From NCBI GenBank assembly GCA_011050235.1, contig DRGC01000049.1:62001-126000 (forward strand): a stretch of DNA of 64,000 nucleotides, given 5' to 3'. Below, in pieces: positions 26,205 to 35,762 of this stretch (positions are counted from its first letter, which is position 1; each line of letters begins with the position of its first letter). Both the position numbers and the translations under genes were made by a program. The stretch comes from Phycisphaerae bacterium. GTDB lineage: Bacteria; Planctomycetota; Phycisphaerae; SM23-33. Below the pieces are notes generated by a model that searched no databases, had not been told where the DNA came from, and saw only the letters and a list, made by a program, of their open reading frames with translations.

Positions 26205-28298
26205 TTACGGCGCATTGAGTTTCTCGATGGCCTCAGCGGCGTAGGTCGATTCGGGATACATGGCGATGATGGTCTTGAGCGTTTCGACCACTTTCTCGGT
26301 CCGCCCGAGACGGTGATAGGCATTCGCCGCCAGCATCAGTACAAGCGCCCCCTGCGGCGAGGCCGGGTTGATGGCCACCAGCGTCTCCGCCTCCGCGGCG
26401 GCGGCCTCGTGACGGCCCTGCAGCATCAGCGTCTTGACCATCAGCAGGCTCCACGCGCCGTTGAGCTTGTCGGCGGGCATGGCGTCCGCCCATCGCTGGA
26501 GGTACTCCCGGGCCGCCCACAAATCGCCCGAACGCAGATAGGACTCCACGTGACGGGCGAAATCCCCGGCCCGAAAGGCCTGCTGGCCGGGGCGGATCGC
26601 CTTGGCGGGCGTGGCCGTTTTGTACGCCGCGCGAGCCTTGGCGCTGTCGCCCCGAATCCGCCAGATGTCCCCAATGCCCAGATGGGCCCCGCGAACGCCC
26701 GTCAGAGAGCCTTCCGACCCATATCGCTTAAGGACATGGTCGAACAGCTCCCGGGCCGCTTCGACTTGGCCTAACTCGTCGAGCCGCACCCGCCCCGCGC
26801 GGGTCAGCAGCATCGCCCGGGCATCCGCCGAATCGGCCATCTGCGCCGCCGATGCCAACATCTTGGCCGCCTGATCCGCCTGCCCTCCCGCCAGCAGCGC
26901 CTTGACGTAAGGCGCCATCGCCCTCTGCACCACCTCGCCGGCGGCCGAGTCCCTCGCAGCGAACTCCGGCCCGGCCTGCAGCAGCAGATCGCCCTTGTCC
27001 GTCCGCTCAAAAAGCACCATCGCCAAGCCGAGCGAGTCCGTCTGCAACGCGGCGAGATCGTACGCCGCAACGATGGTCACGACATCCTTCAGACGGTCCA
27101 GCTTGTTCTGCGTAACCTGATCCCATGGGCGCTCGACCGCCAGCCGCATCGACCGCGTGCGCCGCCCGCTGTGTGTCTGGGCCGTCAGTGTCAGCGTGTA
27201 CTCGCCCGGCATCAGATAGACGTGGTCGACCCGCTCGCCTTCGCCCTTGGTTCCGTCGCCGAACGACCACTGCCAGCGCGGCTTCGTCCTCACCGGCCCG
27301 ATGGCCGATGCGGTGAAGGTGTATCGCTGAATGTAGCGGCCGGCCAGGAAGCCCTCGCCGGCATGAACAGCCGCGATATCCAGCGTGACGGACCGGTCGT
27401 ACTCCTCGAGCGCCCCCGCCCGGGCCCTGAACACCGGCGCGAACGCCCCCGGGGCCATGGGCCAGATTCGTTTCCCATCGGGTGGCTGCCATGCGGCGAC
27501 CACGATCGGGGCGCCATCGGGGCTGACGTGGTAGAACGTCAACCGATGCAGCCCCTTGGTCAGTTCGATCCGGCCCTGCTTGCTGGCGGTCGTCTGCGGG
27601 CGGTGGCGGCCGCCGTTGGAGACGACTCGCTTGCCGTCGACGACAAGGAACGATGCATTCTGGCTGGACGTGCAAAAGGTGTAGGGGCCTGACTCCGGCG
27701 CGACGAAATAGGCGGTGAAGATCGTGGCCAGCCGCTGCTGGGGGCCGAAGGGGTTATAGCCCTGGAAGATGCGCGTGCGGAACCCGCGGCCAATGAGCAT
27801 TTCGGCCTGCTCGAAGACCGCCCGCACCTGGGCGAGTGTGCCGAATCGCCCGCCCGGCAGGACCCACGTCTCCTGAAGAACGCCTCTGCGGATGTCCAAC
27901 TCCTCGGGGTCATCGGGCGGATTGCGGTTTGCGAAGTAGATGTGATAGTTCGTCACACCCGGGCGAAGGGCAAAGGCGATACGGATCACATCGCCGGGGC
28001 CCGTCATCAGCACGCGATGGGCTGTGAGCTTTCCTCGCGGGGTCACGACCCGAATGTCGCGTCCGTCGGGTCGGGTCAGGCCGGCCGTCGGCATCGTCAC
28101 CACGGCCACGTCGTCGCCGGGCAGGCCGGTGGGCTTGGGGTTTTCGACCGCTACAATTCGCCGGGCCTTCCAGGCGGACCGCCACCATTGCCCATCAGCC
28201 GGAGAGGCCGGCACAGCCGCCGCAACGGCCGCGACGATGATGCACAGGCGGACTCTCATCGAGGCATTGACTGCGACATCGTGTCCGATCGCCCGCAT
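26205..28298 (-). CDS. Exported PA14/PKD/TPR protein
   Basis: About 697 residues. Signal peptide (CIIVAAVAAAVPASPADG). Next comes a DUF2341-like beta domain (VENPKPTGLPGDDVAVV..., YHIYFANRNPPDD), then a PA14-like lectin domain (about 175-300; IFTAYFVAPESGPYTFCTSS, GRIELTKGLHRLTFYHV), a PKD domain (WQWSFGDGTKGEGERVDHVYLMPGEYTLTL), and a C-terminal TPR-like half. It probably binds carbohydrate outside the cell. Start 28298 was chosen because TAGAAT lies 8 nt upstream; a second candidate is the Met at 28259. The neighbour in front is divergent. Confidence 0.72.
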   Translation of the reverse strand: MRAIGHDVAVNASMRVRLCIIVAAVAAAVPASPADGQWWRSAWKARRIVAVENPKPTGLPGDDVAVVTMPTAGLTRPDGRDIRVVTPRGKLTAHRVLMTGPGDVIRIAFALRPGVTNYHIYFANRNPPDDPEELDIRRGVLQETWVLPGGRFGTLAQVRAVFEQAEMLIGRGFRTRIFQGYNPFGPQQRLATIFTAYFVAPESGPYTFCTSSQNASFLVVDGKRVVSNGGRHRPQTTASKQGRIELTKGLHRLTFYHVSPDGAPIVVAAWQPPDGKRIWPMAPGAFAPVFRARAGALEEYDRSVTLDIAAVHAGEGFLAGRYIQRYTFTASAIGPVRTKPRWQWSFGDGTKGEGERVDHVYLMPGEYTLTLTAQTHSGRRTRSMRLAVERPWDQVTQNKLDRLKDVVTIVAAYDLAALQTDSLGLAMVLFERTDKGDLLLQAGPEFAARDSAAGEVVQRAMAPYVKALLAGGQADQAAKMLASAAQMADSADARAMLLTRAGRVRLDELGQVEAARELFDHVLKRYGSEGSLTGVRGAHLGIGDIWRIRGDSAKARAAYKTATPAKAIRPGQQAFRAGDFARHVESYLRSGDLWAAREYLQRWADAMPADKLNGAWSLLMVKTLMLQGRHEAAAAEAETLVAINPASPQGALVLMLAANAYHRLGRTEKVVETLKTIIAMYPESTYAAEAIEKLNAP

Positions 28299-28378
28299 GG
28301 AGGGGCATTCTATCGTGGCATAACGGGTGGCGTAACGGTAAATTGCCCGCGAGCCAATCACAGCCGGCGCCCATCCCC

Positions 28379-28957
28379 ATGAAACGTTTCGACGCCGTCA
28401 TTTTCGACATGGATGGTACGTTGATCGAGCAGCAGATCGACTTCGCCGCCATTCGCGCCGAACTGGGCATTGCCGGCGAGGTCGGCATCCTCGAAGCCAT
28501 CGCCCAGATGTCGCCCGGTCAGCGCAGCGATGCCGAGGCCAAACTGCTCGCCCACGAGCTCAGGGCAGCCGGCGAAGCGGCCCTGATGCCCGAGGCCCGC
28601 CAGACCCTGGACCGCATCGAGACCGCCGGTCTCAAGACCGCTTTGCTGACGCGAAACGCCGCCGAGGCCATGTCGCTGATCCTGCAGCGGTTCGACCTGA
28701 CGTTCGACCTGACCTGGTCGCGTGAGCAAGGGCCGATCAAGCCCGAGCCGGACGGCGTGCTGCTGGCTTGCGACGAGCTTGGCGTTCTGCCGGCACGAGC
28801 GGCGTGCGTGGGCGACTTTCATTACGACATAACCGCCGCCAATGCCGCCGGGGCCGTCAGTGTGCTCCTGGTTACGGGCGAGCGGCCCGATTTCGCCGAC
28901 GAGGCCGACTACGTGATTCAGCGACTCGGCGACCTTCCGATGCTCCTGGAGCTCTAG
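28379..28957 (+). CDS. HAD-superfamily phosphatase
   Basis: 192 residues. Motif I is FDMDGTL near the N-terminus, motif II is LLTRNA, the Lys of motif III lies in GPIKPEPD, and motif IV is VGDFHYDITAANAAG. The helical cap is short, as in Gph/PGP or beta-phosphoglucomutase-like HADs; the substrate is unknown. The stop is followed after one base by the ABC permease ATG, so it heads a plus-strand operon with the MacB/LolCDE-type transporter. Confidence 0.85.
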   Translation: MKRFDAVIFDMDGTLIEQQIDFAAIRAELGIAGEVGILEAIAQMSPGQRSDAEAKLLAHELRAAGEAALMPEARQTLDRIETAGLKTALLTRNAAEAMSLILQRFDLTFDLTWSREQGPIKPEPDGVLLACDELGVLPARAACVGDFHYDITAANAAGAVSVLLVTGERPDFADEADYVIQRLGDLPMLLEL

Positions 28958-28958
28958 C

Positions 28959-30179
28959 ATGATGTATCTGCCCCTGGCGAACATCCTGCATCACAAGCTT
29001 CGCAGCTTTCTGGCGGCGATGGGCATCGGGATCGGCATCTGCATGCTGATCACGCTGACGGGCCTGGCGCGCGGCAGTCTCAACGAGGTCGCCGACCGCT
29101 GGGAATCGGTCAACGCCGATCTGATCGTCCTGCCGTCGGGCTGGGGCGAGCAGGTCTCCACCAAGAGCGGCAGCGGCCTGTCCGACGGTTTCGCCGGCGT
29201 CATCGCCCGCAAGTTCGCCGACCAGGTCGAATCCATCGTGCCGGTGTTCCTCTGGCGGATCTCGCTGGCCGGGCAGGACCAGATGACCGCCGGCATCGAC
29301 GCAGCCGACTGGGCGACGCTGACCGGAGATCGGCCGCTGACGGCCGGGCGGATGTGCGACCCCGACGGGCGGGCCTCGCAGTGGCTGGCGGGCAAGATTC
29401 TCTCGGCCCCCGCCGAGGGTGAACAGATATTGGACCTGTCGGCGGCCGACCTGGGTCACCCGGACCATAACTGTCTGGAACTCGTCATCGACGAGCGTCT
29501 GGCCAAGGCGGGCGGGTATCGAGTCGGCCAGATCGTCCGGGCCGCCAATCACGACTGGCGCATCGTGGGCATCGCGCCGGAGGGCGTAATCACGCGCGTG
29601 TTCATGCCGCGGCGGACGGCCCAGTTCCTCTTTGCCAGCGGCGATGTCAGCCGAAGCACGCTCATGTTCGTCAAGCTCAAGCCCGGCGCCGGCGATCTGG
29701 GCGTGATCGCTCGGCGGATGCGAGATCAGACCAAGCTGGACGTGCTGGCCGTGGCGGAATACCGCGGCATGCTGACCCGGAGCTTTGGCATCATGTTCGT
29801 CTATGTCAACATGGTCAACGTCGTGGCGCTGATCATCGCGTTCCTGTTCATCATGGTCATCCTGTACACGATGGTGCTCCAGCGGACGCGGGACATCGCG
29901 ATCCTCAAGGCCAACGGCGCCTCGAACGGTTTCCTGATTCGTCAGGTCGTGGCCGAATCGATCCTGCTGACGGCGATGGGCGTGGGGCTGGGCATCGCGT
30001 TGAGCTTTCTGAGCGCGTGGATAATCCAGGCGTATCGGCCGCTTCTGACCGTCGTGATCGAGCCGGAGCGGATCGGCTGGGCGGTTGCGGCGGCCGGGGT
30101 CGGCGCGCTGGCCAGTTCGCTTTATCCGGCATGGCGGGCGACGCGGGTAGACATGGCCGCCGCCCTGTCGCTGGAGTAG
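28959..30179 (+). CDS. ABC transporter permease (MacB/FtsX type)
   Basis: 406 residues. One N-terminal membrane segment (FLAAMGIGIGICMLITLTGLA), a periplasmic domain of about 230 residues, and three C-terminal membrane segments (MVNVVALIIAFLFIMVILYTMVL; LLTAMGVGLGIALSFL; VAAAGVGALASSLYPAWRA). RTRDIAILKANGAS is the FtsX-domain coupling helix. Type VII ABC proteins of this fold move lipoproteins or act as mechanotransmission systems. The ATPase follows by 13 bp. Confidence 0.88.
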   Translation: MMYLPLANILHHKLRSFLAAMGIGIGICMLITLTGLARGSLNEVADRWESVNADLIVLPSGWGEQVSTKSGSGLSDGFAGVIARKFADQVESIVPVFLWRISLAGQDQMTAGIDAADWATLTGDRPLTAGRMCDPDGRASQWLAGKILSAPAEGEQILDLSAADLGHPDHNCLELVIDERLAKAGGYRVGQIVRAANHDWRIVGIAPEGVITRVFMPRRTAQFLFASGDVSRSTLMFVKLKPGAGDLGVIARRMRDQTKLDVLAVAEYRGMLTRSFGIMFVYVNMVNVVALIIAFLFIMVILYTMVLQRTRDIAILKANGASNGFLIRQVVAESILLTAMGVGLGIALSFLSAWIIQAYRPLLTVVIEPERIGWAVAAAGVGALASSLYPAWRATRVDMAAALSLE

Positions 30180-30192
30180 ACTGATAGAGACG

Positions 30193-30873
30193 ATGATCGA
30201 CGCCGATCACATCCTGACGGCCCGCGGGTTGGATAAGTCTTTCGGCCGGGGGCCGGGGCGAGTCGACGTGCTGCGCGGGCTGGACGTGACGGTCCGCCGG
30301 GGTGAGTTCCTGGCCGTGATGGGCCCCAGCGGCTGCGGCAAGAGCACGCTGCTGCACGTGCTGGGGCTGATTACGCCCGCTGACGGCGGCGAGTTGGCGG
30401 TAGACGGCCAGGCCGTCGGCATGGGCGCCGCCCAGCGCCACGCGCTGCGGCGCGATGTGTTCGGGTTCGTGTTTCAACGGTTCAACCTGCTGGGCGTGCT
30501 CACGGCGGCGGACAATGTGGCCATCTCCTTGCGGGCCCGCGGGCTTCGGGCCGACGGGCGGGTGGACGAGTTGTTCGAAGCCATGGGCGTCGCCGATGTC
30601 GCCCGGCGCAAGCCCTCGCAGATGTCCATGGGCCAGCAGCAGCGCGTGGCGGTCGTGCGGGCGTTGGCGCATCGGCCTAAGATCGTCCTGGCCGACGAGC
30701 CCACGGGCAACCTGGACTCGGCCAACAGCAACGCCCTGCTGGACCTGTTTCGCCGGATCAATCGCGACCACCAGCAGACCATCGTGATGATCACACACTC
30801 CGCCGAGGCCGCCGCCGCTGCCGACCGCGTGGTGCATATGAAAGATGGACGAATCCTCGAGACAAGTCGTTGA
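30193..30873 (+). CDS. ABC transporter ATP-binding protein (LolD/MacB type)
   Basis: 226 residues. Walker A GPSGCGKST, Q-loop region FVFQRFNLLGVLT, signature SMGQQQRV (a variant of LSGGQ), Walker B IVLADEPTGNLDS, and switch ITHS. Partners the upstream MacB/FtsX-type permease to form a dimeric exporter-like complex. It overlaps the next gene by 29 bp, so translation is coupled. Confidence 0.93.
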   Translation: MIDADHILTARGLDKSFGRGPGRVDVLRGLDVTVRRGEFLAVMGPSGCGKSTLLHVLGLITPADGGELAVDGQAVGMGAAQRHALRRDVFGFVFQRFNLLGVLTAADNVAISLRARGLRADGRVDELFEAMGVADVARRKPSQMSMGQQQRVAVVRALAHRPKIVLADEPTGNLDSANSNALLDLFRRINRDHQQTIVMITHSAEAAAAADRVVHMKDGRILETSR

Positions 30874-31621
30874 TGTCGCCGTGGCCGATCCGTCGCTGCC
30901 GGACGGCATCCGTCTGCGACGCTGGTTGGCCGCCTATGGGGTGTTCCTGGCGGCGGCGGGCGCGTGGCTGGCGATCCTTGTCGTCGCGCAGACGTCATCC
31001 TGGCAGCAATGGGCGGAACAGTTCGTGGGGACATTCAGCGCCATGAGCGCCACGGCCAAACTGCTGGCCTTCGCCATCTACATGTCGCTGTGCTGCACGT
31101 TTCTGCCCATGCCGACGGGTTGGATCGTCTCGGCGCTCGCCCTGCCCGGCGTCGCGGTCGGGCCGAACATTTGGACCACGACACTGCTGATCGCCGCCGT
31201 CGGCGGCGCGGGCTCCACGATCGCCAATCTCAACGACTATCACCTGTTCACGTGGGTCCTTCGCAGCCGGCGCGTCGCCCGCGTGCGATCGTCGCGCCTG
31301 TACCACTCGGCCAGCCGCTGGTTCACCAAGGCGCCGTTCGCGCTGCTGGTGATCTTCAACATCCTTCCGATCCCCGTCGACGTGGTCCGCATCCTGGCGA
31401 CAACGCATCGCTATCCGCGCGCGCCGTTCGCAGCGGCCAACTTCATCGGCCGATTCATCCGATATGCCGTAATCGCCGCCGCCACCTACTTGCTTGGGTC
31501 AGATGGGTGGATCGCCGCGGCGGCGCTGCTGGCGGTGGCGGCGCTGCTGGGGATCGAGCGAGGCGCGACCGCCCTGATCCGCACCATGCGCCGCCGACGC
31601 GCCCAGGAGATATCTTCATGA
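30845..31621 (+). CDS. VTT (DedA/TVP38-like) membrane protein
   Basis: 258 residues with about six hydrophobic segments. The VTT core shows CTFLPMPTGWIVSALALPG, ANLNDYHLFTW, FNILPIPVDVVRIL and FAAANFIGRFIRYAVIA. VTT/DedA proteins are membrane proteins linked to lipid scrambling or recycling. The start overlaps the ATPase by 29 bp and the stop overlaps the next gene by ATGA, so the four genes form one tightly coupled operon. The function with the ABC transporter is inferred as envelope lipid or lipoprotein handling. Confidence 0.82.
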   Translation: MDESSRQVVDVAVADPSLPDGIRLRRWLAAYGVFLAAAGAWLAILVVAQTSSWQQWAEQFVGTFSAMSATAKLLAFAIYMSLCCTFLPMPTGWIVSALALPGVAVGPNIWTTTLLIAAVGGAGSTIANLNDYHLFTWVLRSRRVARVRSSRLYHSASRWFTKAPFALLVIFNILPIPVDVVRILATTHRYPRAPFAAANFIGRFIRYAVIAAATYLLGSDGWIAAAALLAVAALLGIERGATALIRTMRRRRAQEISS

Positions 31622-32412
31622 ATCGTTGGATTGTGCTGTTTCTGCTCGCCGCCTCCGCCGGCTGTAACGACGCGGAGGGCCCCGATGTTGATAACGCAAA
31701 TGTGTCGACCCAGCCGACCACAGCGCCGGGCACCCGGCCCGCCGACGTGGACGACATCCTGGACGCCATGGAGGCCGCCGGACGCGAGCACACCCAGATC
31801 GCCGCCGACGTCCGCTATCACGTCCACCAGCGAATGACCGGCGACAGCGAGCTGCGCACCGGACGGGTCAAGTATCAGCGACACACCGAGACCACGCCGG
31901 CGCGATTCCACATCCGCTTCGACACGCTCAAGCTCGGCGAAGGCCCGATCCTCAACGACAAGGTCGAGTACGGCTTCGACGGCCGATGGGTGACGGTCGC
32001 CAAGCATCGCATCAAGCAGATGACGCGCTACGAGGTCGCCGCCGAAGGCGAGAACATCGACGCCTTCAAACTCGGCAAGGGCCCGTTCCCCCTGCCGTTC
32101 GGCCAGGAAGCGGCCGTCATGCGAGAATATTTCACGGTCACGACGCGGCCGACCCGTCCGAGCGATCCGCCCGGGACGCACTATTTGCTGTTGATCCCGC
32201 GCGAGCAGCACCGCGAGTCGCTGTCCTTCACCCGGCTGGAGATGTGGATCGATCGCCAGCGGTCGCTGCCGGTGAAAATCATCTCGCGCGACAAGAACCG
32301 AAACGTCACCACCGTGACGTTCGCCGACATCCGCACGGATGTGAAATTCTCCCGGAAGAACTTCCGCCTGCCTCGCAAGATCGGCTGGGAATACAACGAG
32401 CAGCGAAACTAG
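31618..32412 (+). CDS. Lipoprotein, outer-membrane carrier-like fold
   Basis: 264 residues. Lipobox LLAASAGC (Cys about residue 16) and a Thr/Pro/Ala-rich linker (STQPTTAPGTRPA). The body has alternating strands (VRYHVHQRMTG, LRTGRVKYQR, RFHIRFDTLKLGEGP, KVEYGFDGRWVTVAKH) that resemble the LolA/LolB-type half barrel. GGAG lies 8 nt before ATG 31618. As the last clear member of the HAD-permease-ATPase-VTT operon, it is a candidate lipid-binding partner of the transporter. Confidence 0.68.
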   Translation: MNRWIVLFLLAASAGCNDAEGPDVDNANVSTQPTTAPGTRPADVDDILDAMEAAGREHTQIAADVRYHVHQRMTGDSELRTGRVKYQRHTETTPARFHIRFDTLKLGEGPILNDKVEYGFDGRWVTVAKHRIKQMTRYEVAAEGENIDAFKLGKGPFPLPFGQEAAVMREYFTVTTRPTRPSDPPGTHYLLLIPREQHRESLSFTRLEMWIDRQRSLPVKIISRDKNRNVTTVTFADIRTDVKFSRKNFRLPRKIGWEYNEQRN

Positions 32413-32504
32413 GGGCGCCAGACGGCCAGTTGCCGGCCGTCAAAACGATTCCTATATTTCTATTGGAGGGCCGGGGGGGGCCGTTTCTTTTCGAGGGCGG
32501 AGCT

Positions 32505-32684
32505 ATGGACCGTCACGATCTATTGGAGATGTGTCTGGTGAGCCTATTGGTGCTTCCGGAGGTGGAGTTAATTCGGCTGCTGCCCACACTGGCTATGCTG
32601 GCTGACCCGTATCTGGCCTCTCCGCAAGACCACCAGGAACTCTGTGAGACCATTCAGCGCTGCCTGGCGGAGCATCTAGCCTGA
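32505..32684 (+). CDS. Short hypothetical protein (59 aa)
   Basis: A 59-codon frame preceded by GAGGG 7 nt before ATG. The product MDRHDLLEMCLVSLLVLPEV... is leucine-rich with charged C-terminal QDHQELCETIQRCLAEHL. It could be an amphipathic helical micro-protein. It lies 92 bp after the lipoprotein and ends just before the convergent alcohol dehydrogenase. Homology is unknown, so it is a low-confidence call. Confidence 0.35.
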   Translation: MDRHDLLEMCLVSLLVLPEVELIRLLPTLAMLADPYLASPQDHQELCETIQRCLAEHLA

Positions 32685-32691
32685 GGGCCGG

Positions 32692-33696
32692 TCACTGCGT
32701 GATCTGCAGGACGCCCGTGCCATTGAGGCGGTCGGAGTCGAGGTCCTGCAACGCCCGATTAGCTTCCGCGAGGGGGTAGGTGGTGACGCGGGGGCGGATG
32801 GGGATTTTCGCAGCCTCGGCGAGCAGTTCCCGGCCATCTTGGCGCGTGTTGGCCGTCACCGAGCGGATGTCCCGCTCATAGAACACGGACTGCTGGTAAT
32901 CCATCTGCGGGATCGGCGTCATGTGGATGCCGGCCAGCGAAAGCGTGCCGCCCTTTTTCAGCTTCGCCAGCGCCTGGGGCACGAGTTCGCCCGCTGGGGC
33001 GAAGATGATGGCGCTTTGGACTTTCGCCGGCATCTCGTCGGCCGACGCCCCGACCCACGCGGCGCCCATGTCGCGAGCGAGCGCCCGGTGCGACTCGCCG
33101 CGCGTGACCACAGACACCGCCATGCCGCGATGCAGCGCGATCTGCATGATGATGTGCGCACTGGAGCCGAACCCGTAGATCGCCAGCGTCCCGCCGTCTT
33201 GGGGCCGACTCCGCTTGAAGGATCGATAGCCCACAATGCCCGCACACAGCAACGGGGCCGCCTCGGTGTCGCTGAACGCCTCGGGCAAGTCGTAGACGAA
33301 CGCTTCCGGCGCGAGGGCATACTCGGCATAGCCGCCGTCGGCGTGATAGCCGGTGAAACGCTGCGACTCGCACAGGTTCTCCCGCCCGGCCGCACAGAAC
33401 TCGCACGTCCCGCATGTGTGCCGCAGCCACGCCACCCCCACGCGCTGACCGACAGCCAGCCGCCCGCAGCCCTCCCCCAGCGCATCCACGACGCCGACGA
33501 TCTGATGGCCGGGAATGATCGGCAGCTTCTCGCGCGGCAGATCGCCCTCGATGACATGCAGATCCGTCCGGCAGATCGCGCAGCAGTGGACCTTCAGCCG
33601 CACGTCGCCGGGGCCGGGCTGTGGATCAGGCAGGTCCGTCAGAACAAGCGGCGACGACTCAATCGGCGCGATGTCGTGAAGCTGCATGGCTCTCAT
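32692..33696 (-). CDS. Zinc-dependent alcohol dehydrogenase
   Basis: 334 residues, medium-chain dehydrogenase/reductase. Catalytic zinc ligands are in CAICRTDLH (Cys42) and PGHQ (His64). Structural zinc uses [15 protein letters not shown] (Cys95, 98, 101, 109). The nucleotide-binding turn is [11 protein letters not shown]. This pattern matches the AdhA class of NAD(P)-dependent alcohol dehydrogenases, with the catalytic substrate unknown. ATG 33696 follows a GAGAGG motif; an ATG at 33687 is possible. Convergent with the 59-aa gene and otherwise alone. Confidence 0.88.
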   Translation of the reverse strand: MRAMQLHDIAPIESSPLVLTDLPDPQPGPGDVRLKVHCCAICRTDLHVIEGDLPREKLPIIPGHQIVGVVDALGEGCGRLAVGQRVGVAWLRHTCGTCEFCAAGRENLCESQRFTGYHADGGYAEYALAPEAFVYDLPEAFSDTEAAPLLCAGIVGYRSFKRSRPQDGGTLAIYGFGSSAHIIMQIALHRGMAVSVVTRGESHRALARDMGAAWVGASADEMPAKVQSAIIFAPAGELVPQALAKLKKGGTLSLAGIHMTPIPQMDYQQSVFYERDIRSVTANTRQDGRELLAEAAKIPIRPRVTTYPLAEANRALQDLDSDRLNGTGVLQITQ

Positions 33697-33750
33697 TGCC
33701 GCATCCCTCTCCACATTCTACTCAAACCACGCCACCTGCCGTGCTTGGCA

Positions 33751-34356
33751 CTACTGGGCTCGGCGGCGGGAGATAAGTTTCAGATCGTAGTCTTTGTCCT
33801 CAGGCGCCTTGTATTCCTCGATCCAAAGCGGGGAGAATCGCTGACCATCGAAGGCATAGTAGGTCACGGTGCCGCCCCATCGATATGCGTCGTTATCGCG
33901 CAGTTCCAGAACACCGTCGCCATCGGAATCGGTAAAAAGCGTCGCCTTCCAGTCCCGAACGTTGTGCGGCTCCCAGTGATGGCGAATATCTGCCGCTCGA
34001 ACGGGGGTATCCCCAGCCCGTATCGTGAAAAGGGTGAGCGTGCTCGGCCCGCTGGCCGCGGGGGGCATGTAGAGCGCGAGAAACTCCGCCTTCAACTCCT
34101 CAACCGGGAACCGGTGCAAGCGCGCTCGAACGATGTCTGGGTACTGAGTTTTTCCCACGTCATAGGTGCGCCCACCGGGGGAGATTAGAACTGTCTGTCC
34201 CGCCACGCCAAGCCTCACATCCCACCCCGAAGCCGACGGGTCAATCAAGACCTCTTCGCCAAAACGACGTGGCACCACTGTGGTCACCGGCTCGTCGCGC
34301 CCCTGGCACCCAGCCACGAGCAGCAGGCACGCCATTGAAAGTCTGACATTGAGCAT
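33751..34356 (-). CDS. Lipoprotein of unknown function
   Basis: 201 residues. Lipobox CLLLVAGC predicts lipid attachment at about residue 17. The body has a beta-rich middle (GWDVRLGVAGQTVLISPGGR, LTLFTIRAG), then a Ca-binding-like DSDGDGVLEL and a C-terminal beta segment. Start 34356 is set by AAAGGA 7 nt upstream. It follows the sulfatase-fold gene by 50 bp on the same strand, so they may be co-transcribed. Confidence 0.6.
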   Translation of the reverse strand: MLNVRLSMACLLLVAGCQGRDEPVTTVVPRRFGEEVLIDPSASGWDVRLGVAGQTVLISPGGRTYDVGKTQYPDIVRARLHRFPVEELKAEFLALYMPPAASGPSTLTLFTIRAGDTPVRAADIRHHWEPHNVRDWKATLFTDSDGDGVLELRDNDAYRWGGTVTYYAFDGQRFSPLWIEEYKAPEDKDYDLKLISRRRAQ

Positions 34357-34406
34357 ATGGAGTCCTTTCCGTCCGTACAGGGCAAGCTGCACATCCATGT
34401 CGCCGT

Positions 34407-35762
34407 TCATTCCAGCGACGTGCCGGCTACCTCCATGCTTCCCTGGACGCCGCGGACTTGGCTCTTTTGCTTGAAGAACATCGAGCCGATTCCCCTCATC
34501 AGCTCGGCGACGATGTCGGCCGAACCGGAGATGATGTTCGTTGTCTCACGCGGGTCGGCGTCCAGATCGTACAGTTCGTCGGTATCGCCTTCGGCATTGA
34601 CGATTAGGCTGTAGCGCTGGTTTCGGACGCATCGGATGTCGGAGGGGAAGAACCCGCTGACGGTGGCGGCATAAGGCGACGTGTCGTCGCCTTCGAGCAC
34701 GGATTTGAGGCTCTTGCCGGCCAGGGCCATGTTGTTCGCCCCCAGCCCCACCACATCCAGCAGCGTCGGCATCAGATCGGGGAACCGGCCCAGCGCCTTG
34801 ACGCGCCGCCCGCCGTGGGCGCCGCCCGGCAGGCGGAGGATGAAGGGCACCTTCAGAAGTTCGCTGTACACCCGGTCCGGCCCCTTGAGGAACTTGCCGT
34901 GGTCGCCCAGCGGGTGGCCGTGGTCGGACAGAATGACGATGACCGAATCGTCGAGGTAACCCATTTGCCGCATGCCGTCGAACAGCCGGCCCAGGCAGGC
35001 GTCCGTGTAGGCGGCCTCGCCCGCGTACAGGCTGCGGGTGCGGTCGAGGACGGCATGGTCGCCCCAGGCGCTCGCGGGGCCGCCTGGCGGCATGATGACC
35101 TTCGGCCCATCGTAGCTCGGGTCGCCAAACGTGTCGAACGTCGCCGGCGGACACCACGGCTCGTGCGGCTGGAAGGTGTCCAGCCACAGAAACACGTCGC
35201 GCTTGGCCTCGCGCGCCTGGGCGAGCACATCCAGCGCCGCCGTCATCGTCTGCCAGCACGGGAAGTCCTCCGGCTCGGTCCGGCCGTCGAGGCTCAGCAA
35301 CGCCTGATGCACCGACTCACGCCATGACGCTGGGATGCCATCGGTGAGATGGTCTTCGAGCTTGAGATGCTTCAGCGGCCCGGCGGCGACGCCGTCGTAT
35401 TCCGCCCCGCGAACCCACCGAAACGCGTCGAAGCCGCGGTGGAAGTTCATGTCGGGCTTGAACAGGTGATAGGTATCGGCCACCAGGGCGGTCAGATACC
35501 CCTCGCGCCGAAGGACCTCCGCCATCGTCACGTCGGTCGCCATCAGCGGCTGCCACGTGCGGTTGGTCAGGCTGCTCAGGCCCGTCATCAGGTCCGTGCG
35601 GACGGGGATCGTCGGCAGGCCCTCGGGATAGACGTTGTCGAACACAACGCCCTCGGCAGCGATGGCGTCGATGTGCGGCGTCTGCACCGGGCAGCCGTCC
35701 CACCCATAGACGCTGACATGGTCCTGCCTGAGCGAATCGAGCATCAAAACGATGACGTTCAT
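34407..35762 (-). CDS. Sulfatase-fold hydrolase with Thr at the nucleophile position
   Basis: 451 residues, alkaline phosphatase superfamily. The N-terminal metal site is VLMLDSLRQDHVSVYG. The family CxPSR segment is TIPVRTDLMTG (Thr51), so there is no Cys or Ser for formylglycine. Thr is used as the direct nucleophile by phosphodiesterase members of the superfamily (NPP type). DTFQPHEPW and LSDHGHPLGDHGKF supply the other metal ligands. No signal peptide. Start 35762 follows AGGAGG at 6 nt. It is probably a phosphodiester or phosphonate hydrolase rather than a sulfatase. Confidence 0.78.
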   Translation of the reverse strand: MNVIVLMLDSLRQDHVSVYGWDGCPVQTPHIDAIAAEGVVFDNVYPEGLPTIPVRTDLMTGLSSLTNRTWQPLMATDVTMAEVLRREGYLTALVADTYHLFKPDMNFHRGFDAFRWVRGAEYDGVAAGPLKHLKLEDHLTDGIPASWRESVHQALLSLDGRTEPEDFPCWQTMTAALDVLAQAREAKRDVFLWLDTFQPHEPWCPPATFDTFGDPSYDGPKVIMPPGGPASAWGDHAVLDRTRSLYAGEAAYTDACLGRLFDGMRQMGYLDDSVIVILSDHGHPLGDHGKFLKGPDRVYSELLKVPFILRLPGGAHGGRRVKALGRFPDLMPTLLDVVGLGANNMALAGKSLKSVLEGDDTSPYAATVSGFFPSDIRCVRNQRYSLIVNAEGDTDELYDLDADPRETTNIISGSADIVAELMRGIGSMFFKQKSQVRGVQGSMEVAGTSLE

